From: Typha latifolia
Lineage: Eukaryota; Streptophyta; Magnoliopsida; Poales; Typhaceae
Direction of reading: 5' to 3'
NCBI GenBank assembly: GCA_019914945.1
Contig: CM034112.1
Coordinates: 5,774,001-5,838,000, forward strand
DNA: 64,000 nt
The notes under the pieces are model-generated. The model was not told where the DNA came from and ran no database searches. It saw only the letters and a program-made list of their open reading frames with translations. The position numbers were made by a program, and so were the translations under genes. Shown here in pieces: positions 57,833 to 64,000 of this stretch. Within the stretch, counting starts at the first letter, position 1, and every line of letters begins with the position of its first letter.

Positions 57833-58883
57833 TGTTAGGTTTTTATTGTTGACAATTGTGAACAATAAGTATTTTTATACATGTATATGAGCATTTATAC
57901 AAGTCTAGAAAGTATTTGTTTTGAAGAATTGCAAGATTAATGGAGAAGAGTTTACGAGTTCACATCGCGTTCATAGGGCGTTCACACAGACAGAGAGCAG
58001 CATTCACAAGGGCATTTGACTGCGAGCGCAGGCGTTCACACAGACAGTAACACTACGTTCACAAGCGCGTTCGAACGCAAACGCAGGCATTCGCATAGAT
58101 AGTAAACACTACATTCACACATGTGTTCGAACGCGAGCATAGGCATTCGCACAGACAGTAATACTGCGTTCACAAGCACATTCAAATGCGAGCTTACGCG
58201 TTCGCATAGACAGTAAGTGTGTTTCTGCATGCGTTCGAACGCAGCCTTGGCCGTTTGAACGCAACCTATGAAAATCAAGCCGCCACGTTCGAACGCACTT
58301 GAGATCAAGTCAAGTCGTTCAAACGCACCCGAGCCGCGTTCGAATGCACCTACGAAGTTTATAATTTTTGGACTTTCGTGAGTTCAGATAAGACTTAGAT
58401 TTGACTCTATCTTGGAGTATAGTGATGCCCTAACTCTAGGGTGGTTGGGTGAAGCAATTTGAAGGTCAACTCTTGAGGCTACATCGTTTCTTCAACCAAC
58501 AAGGTCCTACTCTTCTACAAAGATTAATCTTTCTTCTTAAGGGTTATCTAGACAAAAGATTAATCTCAAGGGCTATTGAGGTTGGATATCAATCAAGAGA
58601 AGCGGTGAATCGTGGGTTCTAGTGAGCAAGACTAAGAGGAACAAAGTCATTTGGATCGACAGATTGTTTTGTGAGTCAGTCTTGTAACTGCTACTATTCT
58701 AGTGATTGGTTTTGATTCGAGTTTGGATCCGTGATTTTTTTCCGTTTGGGTTTTTCCACATTAAAATCTTGGCGTCCATCTTTGCTTTTATTTTTTTAAT
58801 ATTTCTTATATTTTTTACTTAAGCAAAGGAATGATATCATTGCCTAGGATTTATATACATACGTGTGTCTAGGTATTTTTTCA
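57833..58883 (+). mobile_element. 5' LTR of the copia element
   Basis: 1,051 bp, TGTTAGGTTTTTATTG to TTTTTTCA. The U3 holds tandem units of about 60-65 bp (57960-58345) with GTTCGAACGC cores and ACAGACAGTAA spacers. The PBS follows at 58885. Confidence 0.9.
57960..58345. repeat. TTCGAACGC-bearing minisatellite in the copia LTR
   Basis: Four or five diverged units read GCGTTCACAAGCGCGTTCG, then AACGCGAGC, GCAGGC, GTTCGCACAGACAGTAA. The period is about 62 bp. Confidence 0.85.
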
Positions 58884-58884
58884 A

Positions 58885-58900
58885 TTGGTATCAGAGCAGG
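58885..58900 (+). other. primer-binding site of the copia element
   Basis: TTGGTATCAGAGCAGG one base after the LTR. This is the standard initiator-Met tRNA complement. Confidence 0.95.
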
Positions 58901-58932
58901 TTCTCTCACCTTTAGAGAGAGATCAGATAGGC

Positions 58933-60300
58933 ATGGATTTTCATAGAGATGGACAATCGACTATTAGACCTCCTATTCTAGATGGTTCAAATTATGGATA
59001 TTGAAAAGCTAGGATGAGAGCTTACTTGAAGTCTTTAGATGAGCGAGTATGGATTGCCATAGTGAATGGTTGGAGTGCACCAATGTACATGGTGAATGAT
59101 AAGCTTATTAAAAAATCGATAGAGTCATGGGATAGGGCAGATTATGAAAAAGTTGGATGGAATAGCAAGGCAATAAATGTAATTTTTAGTTGTGTTTTCT
59201 CGTTAGAATTTAGAAGAATTTTTACTTGTGAGATAGCTAAAGAAGCATGGACGATCTTAGAAACTACTCACGAAGTAACCATAGCTGTAAAACTTTCAAA
59301 ACTTCAGAGATTGACTACTAGTTTTGAAACTCTACGTATGGAAGAGAATGAGACATTTGATGAGTTCTATGCAAAGCTGAGCGATATAGTCAACTCCAGT
59401 TTCAACCTAGGAGAGAAAGTTTTTGAAAATAGAATTGTTCGTAAGATCCTTAGGTCTTTCCCAGAAATGTTTCAGGCAAAAGTTACAGCTATTAAGGAAA
59501 GTAAAGACATTGATTCTATGAAGGTTGAACAATTAGTAGGAAATCTACAAACATTTAAGTCCAGCCTTTCAAAACTAAGAAAGTCCAAAGGAATGACCCT
59601 ATCCACTGTTGAACAAAATTTAGAGGAGTTAGATGATGAAGGTGATTTAGATGTTTGTTGAGATGTTGACCATGTTTGTCAAAAAGTTCAATAAATATTT
59701 TCGGAAGCCAAACAAGTTGAATGCTGAAAAACTTAAGAAAAACAAAGCCTTTGTGAAAAAAAAGAATGCTGTGAGTTCAAATACTAGGGTGAGCAACAAC
59801 AATGTGAAACAAAAAAAATAAGAATTCTGATAATAAAGTTCGATGTTTTGAATATTCTGGTTTTGGACACATCGCACAAGAATGCCCTAATCGTCTTAAG
59901 AAGAAGGGTAAAGCTATGAAAGTCACTTGGGATGACTCAGATAAATCTAATGAAGATTCTGAGAAAGACTAAGAGAACTTTGTAGCTTTCGCCTCCTCTC
60001 TTTTTAATACTAACTCTGTTGTTGATTCTACTAGTACAGATGATCAGGATGTATTATCAGCTGAAGAAGAAGAATCAGAAATACAAAAGGCCTATAGTGA
60101 TTTGTACCTGGAGTCGTTTAAGCTCAAGAAGAGCAATCTTAAACTACTTCAACGACTCAAGGTAATCGAACCAGAAAGAAATTAATTTGAGGAGAAGTAC
60201 AAACTAGAACTTGAACGTGTCAAAAACTTTACTCAACAACTTGACGATACGAAAGATAAGATGAAGGCTGATGAAATTGAACTAGAGAGATTGTAGAAGA
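58933..60300 (+). pseudogene. copia gag
   Basis: ATG at 58933, with a TGA replacing Trp at 59002-59004. The frame from 59014 stays open for 215 residues: AWTILETTHEVT, KLSKLQRLTTSFETLRMEEN, ETFDEFYAKLSDIVN, RKILRSFPEMFQAKVTAI. This is the copia gag capsid (UBN2-type) domain. Frameshifts follow. A first zinc knuckle at about 59845-59890 reads CFEYSGFGHIAQEC (one Cys changed to Tyr), followed by an acidic, coiled-coil-like stretch at 60050-60290. Confidence 0.88.
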
Positions 60301-60965
60301 AGTGACATTTCTTAAAGGGAAGAACAAACTTGACGAGATTCTAAACACTCAGATTTATGAAAAAGACAGGTATGGAGTTGGATACACTAGTGATTCAAAT
60401 AATAATAAAACTGTCTTTGTCTCTGCAGGTCTACAAATAGAAGGAAACCTGAGGTCATCAACCACATTTACAAAGCAATCCTGGATGAGTGTCTCTAAAC
60501 TGAAGATGAATCAACAAACTGGTAAATCTTCAACGACGCAAAATGTAAACTTTAGACATGCTCCTCAACTAAAGGTGAGTAAAAAAGGGTTTGTTCCGAC
60601 ATGCTTTCATTGTGGTATTCTAGGGCATATACGAACTCATTGCAAATTTTTACAAAAACCTAGGAGTGCTTTCATTTATGGGGTGAAGACAAAGACCATA
60701 TGAGTAAAAAAAGTGACTTGAAATGTTATATTATACATACTGCCTTGAAAGCTTTAAATTCTAACTTGTGGTATTTAGACAGTGGTTGTTCAAGACATAT
60801 GTCAGATGACAAATTCTTATTTTCTAATCTCGAAGAACATGAAGTGGGAGTTGTGACATTTGGAGATGGTAATTCATCCAAGGTAATAGGTAAAGAAAAG
60901 GTAAGTACTCCAGGTGTTCCTATTCTTGAAAATGTTCTTTATGTTAAGGGCTTGAAAGCAAATCT
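60301..60965 (+). pseudogene. copia gag C-terminus, second zinc knuckle and protease start
   Basis: 60302-60703 reads YGVGYTSDSNNNKTVF and then the knuckle CFHCGILGHIRTHC. After a stop, 60700-60960 reads LWYLDSGCSRHMSDDKFLFS, with the protease D-S-G motif intact, then VTFGDGNSSKVIGKEKV and VLYVKGLKANL. The match ends at about 60965, where gypsy sequence begins. Confidence 0.88.
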
Positions 60966-61950
60966 ATTCGACAGCCGCACCAAAGACTTTGCGGGTAGAC
61001 GGTGTAATCAAGACAACCATAGTGAGAATCTTGATCGACACCAGGTCCACCCACAACTTCATTGACAAAAGGCTTATTTGGAAGATTGGGCTTGAGTCGA
61101 AACTCATGGAAGGGTTCGATGTGATGATTGGAGACGGCACCACATTGCGTGCAGATTTCATTTGTGGAGGTGTGGAGTTGAAGGTGCAACGCCAAATTTT
61201 CACATTGGATCTTTATCCATTGGCCTTGCGACGTGCCGATATTATTTTGAGGACTCAATAGATTCGAAGCTTGGGGCCTGTGACATTTGACTTTACAAAT
61301 CTCACATTGATATTTTAGAGGAATGACCAAAGAGTACTGCTGGATGAAAGTCAATTGTTGTTTGAACTTCCAAGCGTAGGGGACGCAAAGAAGCTCACTT
61401 CTTTCTCGGCACCCACCTTTCCTTTCTTCTCAGATTTGAGGAGAGCCAGCATGGAGGATAGTGATCTGGTCCGACTCATGGAGGAGCTGAGAGAGAATCC
61501 ATCAAGCCGCCCAGAGCATGAGGAGCGAGACAGGTTGGTACTCGAGCGCAGGCGGTTCAAGGTACCCGTGGATGAAGAGTTACGAAGACTATAGATAACA
61601 CACTTCCATGAGACTCCTATAGTAGACCATGAAGCGGTTTTATGTACCTACAAGTGGCTGGCCCAAAACAGTACATGGACAACGATGAAGTCGGACATGA
61701 CGAAGTATGCCCGTGAATGCCAAATCTGCCGATGAGTCAAATCGGAGACACTCAAGCCCAGCGGGCTGTTGCTACCACTGCCTATACCGGAGCATATTTG
61801 GGAGGACATCTCCATGGACTTCATCGAAGGGCTGCCGAAGGTTCAAGGACAATTAGTGGTGTTCGTTATGGTGGACAGACTCAGCAAATATGCTCATTTC
61901 ATAGCATTGACGCACCCGTTTTCAGCGAAAAAAGTTGCTGAAATTTTTGT
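60966..61950 (+). pseudogene. nested, deleted gypsy element: protease joined to integrase
   Basis: 60989-61260 is a gypsy protease: IVRILIDTRSTHNFIDKRL (catalytic D kept but D-T-R for D-S-G), then GFDVMIGDGTTLRADF and LYPLALRRADIILRTQ. After a stop and a linker, the integrase zinc region follows at about 61600-61760 (HFHETPIVDHEAV). The core then reads [29 protein letters not shown] and [10 protein letters not shown], up to 61957. RT and RNase H are missing. The proteins differ from gypsy 1 and 2, so it is another lineage. Confidence 0.82.
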
Positions 61951-62149
61951 TCGGGAAAAGAAAGAGAAGGAGCTGAGGAAGAAGGAGAAAAAGAAAGAAA
62001 GAAAGAAAGAAAGAAAGAAGAAGAAGAAGAAGAAGAAGAAGAAGAAGAGAAGAGGAAGAGAAGAAAGAGAGGAGGTGAGGGAGGAGCAGCTGGCCAGCCA
62101 GCGGCCGGCCTCTCGCCGGCGGCTCGGCTCCGACGAGCCCAACCTCGGG

Positions 62150-62213
<64 letters not shown>

Positions 62214-62382
62214 TGAGAGGTCTCACCGGCGGCGGCGGCGGCTCTAGGAAAGGTGTCGGTATAGAGAGAGAGAGTAAAGTGAGAGGGTGACCGAGAGAGA
62301 GAGAGAGAGAGAGAAGGCGGTAGAGGAGGAGTAGTGGCCGCGCCGGGGCCCACCGCGGCCAGCTGGCCACAGCCGGTTGGAG
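61951..62382 (-). mobile_element. chromovirus-like LTR fragment (inverse), GA-rich
   Basis: The inverse of the CT/CTT-rich part of the LTRs at 49785-54736 (shared GCCGGCGGCTCGGCTCCGAC-type text and GTGGCCAACTGG). It fuses to the integrase frame and produces an artificial Lys/Glu/Arg-rich open frame. Confidence 0.8.
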
Positions 62383-62545
62383 ATCTTTGGCATCAACGTC
62401 TTGGATATGTGAATTACAAGGAATTGCTTAATCTGTCCAAACAAAAAGTGGTAAGAGGAATACCTAAGACGACGGAAATATCAAAAAGAGTGCGATTCGT
62501 GTCAAGTTGGAAAATAAATTAGGATCTCACACAAGAAAGTAAATA
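62383..62545 (+). pseudogene. copia pre-integrase domain (continuation)
   Basis: LWHQRLGYVNYKELLNLSKQ is the GAG-pre-integrase signature. After a frameshift, ECDSCQVGK, a stop and then RISHKKVN give its zinc-binding end. It continues the copia element on the far side of the nested gypsy piece. Confidence 0.85.
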
Positions 62546-63090
62546 ATTTGGAATGATCCGTCCGTAGGATGATCCTAAGATTTTGAGAGTAGTAATATCG
62601 GAAGTTAGGATTCTAATGGATTAGGAATGAAGTCAATTAGAGATCTGGATTGAAAGTTATCGTTAAAATAGTAGAGCAAGGTCAAATAGGGTAGAACGGT
62701 AATTAACTGACATTGCGGTAGTCGTTGGAGGGTGGCGGACAACCAAGAGTGGTGATGGACGGCCGTGAGATAGGGTGGCTACTAGTGGTAGGAGGTGGTT
62801 AGGGTTTGGAAGATGGGATGTTTCTACGACTATAATCTACTCCTAGAAAGATAAAGACAAAAATTAATAACTTGGCTAAACTCTGATTCATTCAATGATT
62901 ATTATCAACACATGTCAACTCCTATTTATGAGAGTAAAATTTTTTAGTAGATCGGATCCACATGCAGATTATCCGATTTATTTAAAATTTAAAATAATAA
63001 AATAAAGCTAAGTAACTAACTTGACTCGACTTGACTTGACTTGACTCGACTTAACCCAAGTGGTCGGATTAGTATATTGTTAATACCCAA
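62546..63090 (-). mobile_element. LTR (family C), minus-oriented
   Basis: Inverse of 43740-44150, including GTCCGTAGGATGATCC, the GGTGGCGGACAACC run and ACTTGACTCGACTTAACCC. Both ends are approximate, with no PBS beside it and no confirmed target duplication; perhaps a solo LTR. Confidence 0.75.
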
Positions 63091-63159
63091 ATGTGAGTTA
63101 TTCTTAATTTATCTATTTGCTATCTTGAGCTAGATAACATCATCCGTCTTTTCTTCCAG

Positions 63160-63510
63160 CAGAGTTTCCACTACTTTATAGAATTTTGTGAGGGATTGTT
63201 TGGTGATTAATCTAAGTTTTTGTGATAGATTGGGACGATCTAAAGTAAGGGAATCTGGCTTCCTTGTCCGACAATCTAATGGGAATGCAATTCTTGCAGG
63301 TACTAGATATGGGCTTTATAAATCAACTTTAATTATGGGAACGGTGGCAATTCAGGAGGCTTTACTTGACTATTCAATTTCATTGCTTTACAAATTGTTG
63401 GCTCGAATCTGATTCACTCCAATTGATTAAAACTTTGAGGGTTGAAAGACATCGTGGTCAAACAATTACTAAAATCTAGATTGGCTTGCAAAAAGAGTAG
63501 AAGGTTAGGT
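63160..63510 (+). pseudogene. LINE RNase H domain remnant
   Basis: 63188-63412 reads RESGFLVRQSNGNAILAGTR, then YGLYKSTLIMGTVAIQEALL. It is followed after stops by NLDWLAKRVE-like text at about 63470-63500. This is the same LINE domain as at 3740-4105, with the G-F-x-x-R-x-x-x-G pattern of plant LINE RNase H. It is interrupted by stops after 63412. Confidence 0.65.
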
Positions 63511-64000
63511 TTTGGATGTAGTTGGGATGAGAGTTTTCTTTTTCTATGAGAACCTTGTGTAATTGGTAAGTTAATCTATACAATTTTATATTTTTCTAAA
63601 AAATATTTCTATATTAAATCAAGAGTATTTACATAAATTTTTTACTTCACATTTATATTTCTATTTCAACTTTATATCACATTAAAAATATACTATTCTA
63701 ATTTATAAGTAAACATTATATTATCAACTCTAAATTAGAGGTACAATCTTAGAGAATTAGAATAACTCTTCTAGATTTACCCAATTCTAATCTATAGTTT
63801 GGAGGTCCACGAGGAAGGTCACAGGAGAGTTGGAGCCTGGCCAAACTGCGGCGGTCGAACTTGGTTGGACCTCAAGCCCGAACATCCATTCCTCTTCTTT
63901 TTCCACGGATGAATGTGGCTAAATATTGGGCTCCAAATATAGAGCCAAGAGCCCGGTGCGCTCCAATGCACCGGACTTTATATTTATTATTTAATTAATA
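63511..64000. other. AT-rich DNA; possible MITE end at the right edge
   Basis: The last 80 bp (GGGCTCCAAATATAGAGCC, GGTGCGCTCCAATGCACC) use words like those of the MITE at 6053-6461. The element would run off the window. Nothing else is recognised. Confidence 0.3.

Larger units (their letters stand above)
57833..62545 (+). mobile_element. Ty1/copia retrotransposon (probably Sirevirus-like) with gypsy insertion
   Basis: The 5' LTR, PBS, gag, two CCHC knuckles, a protease start and a pre-integrase domain are present. Integrase core, RT, RNase H and 3' LTR are absent. A deleted gypsy element occupies 60966-62382. The second knuckle context (FVPTCFHCGILGHIRTHC) is typical of Sireviruses, which is why I favour that lineage. 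Confidence 0.85.

Noticed and set aside
57960..58345. GTTCGAACGC units as a CRISPR-like or satellite array
   Set aside because: They lie within LTR U3 regions of several elements and have no conserved spacer length.
60944..61354. Minus-strand frames of 136 and 79 codons
   Set aside because: Shadows of the gypsy protease read on the plus strand.
61958..62370. Lys/Glu/Arg-rich extension of an integrase frame, and Ser/Leu frames opposite
   Set aside because: The integrase match stops at VAEIFVRE. The rest is inverse LTR microsatellite DNA.

Overview
The window is AT-rich nuclear DNA of a flowering plant. The evidence is a spliced gene for a chloroplast protein, Ty3/gypsy and Ty1/copia elements primed by initiator-Met tRNA, and hAT-, MULE- and Harbinger-like repeats. 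Nothing in it fixes the species. I see one intact host gene. Nearly everything else is nested, decayed transposable-element DNA or AT-rich sequence I could not assign.

1-12.1 kb: repeat-rich intergenic DNA. It holds LINE RNase H remnants, a minus-oriented LTR carrying a TTA-flanked MITE, fold-back repeats of a MULE-like type, a probable hAT-type repeat and an LTR fragment.

12.16-24.70 kb, minus strand: a six-exon gene for a TPR protein of the PYG7/Ycf37 family (photosystem I assembly), about 322 residues as reconstructed here. It has a plastid transit peptide, one clear membrane helix and three TPR units. Its last intron is 6.9 kb and filled with repeats. A 2.2-kb hAT-like element carrying a second hAT-like element lies about 440 bp upstream of the start codon.

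27.4-28.2 kb: AT-rich DNA and a CT-rich, promoter/leader-like stretch cut off by a retrotransposon.

28.2-37.9 kb, minus strand: one Ty3/gypsy element (gag, protease, RT, RNase H, integrase, PBS, PPT and both LTRs, the 3' LTR truncated). It is interrupted by two later insertions with perfect 5-bp target duplications: a 2.38-kb solo LTR (AGTAC) and an unusual LTR-PBS-LTR-end unit (ATAGG).

37.9-44.4 kb: LTR fragments, a solo LTR (target duplication GTCTA), a fold-back element split by an LTR, and a decayed gypsy gag next to its LTR and PBS. 44.4-48.6 kb, plus strand: a second, internally deleted copy of the same gypsy family, with a tandem array of primer-binding sites behind its LTR. 48.6-54.7 kb: the 3' tail and long CT-rich LTR of a chromovirus-like element, with a second LTR of the same family nested in it. 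54.7-57.8 kb: two LTRs joined head to head at their 5' ends, plus gag fragments. 57.8-62.5 kb: a Ty1/copia element, probably Sirevirus-like, invaded by a deleted gypsy element. 62.5-64 kb: another LTR, a LINE RNase H remnant and AT-rich sequence.

No CRISPR array, rRNA, tRNA or bacterial-type operon was seen. The most unusual signals are the repeated LTR-terminus/PBS arrays, the LTR-PBS-LTR-end insertion, the head-to-head LTR palindrome, and a CpG-rich TTCGAA palindrome cluster shared by the LTRs of gypsy and copia elements.
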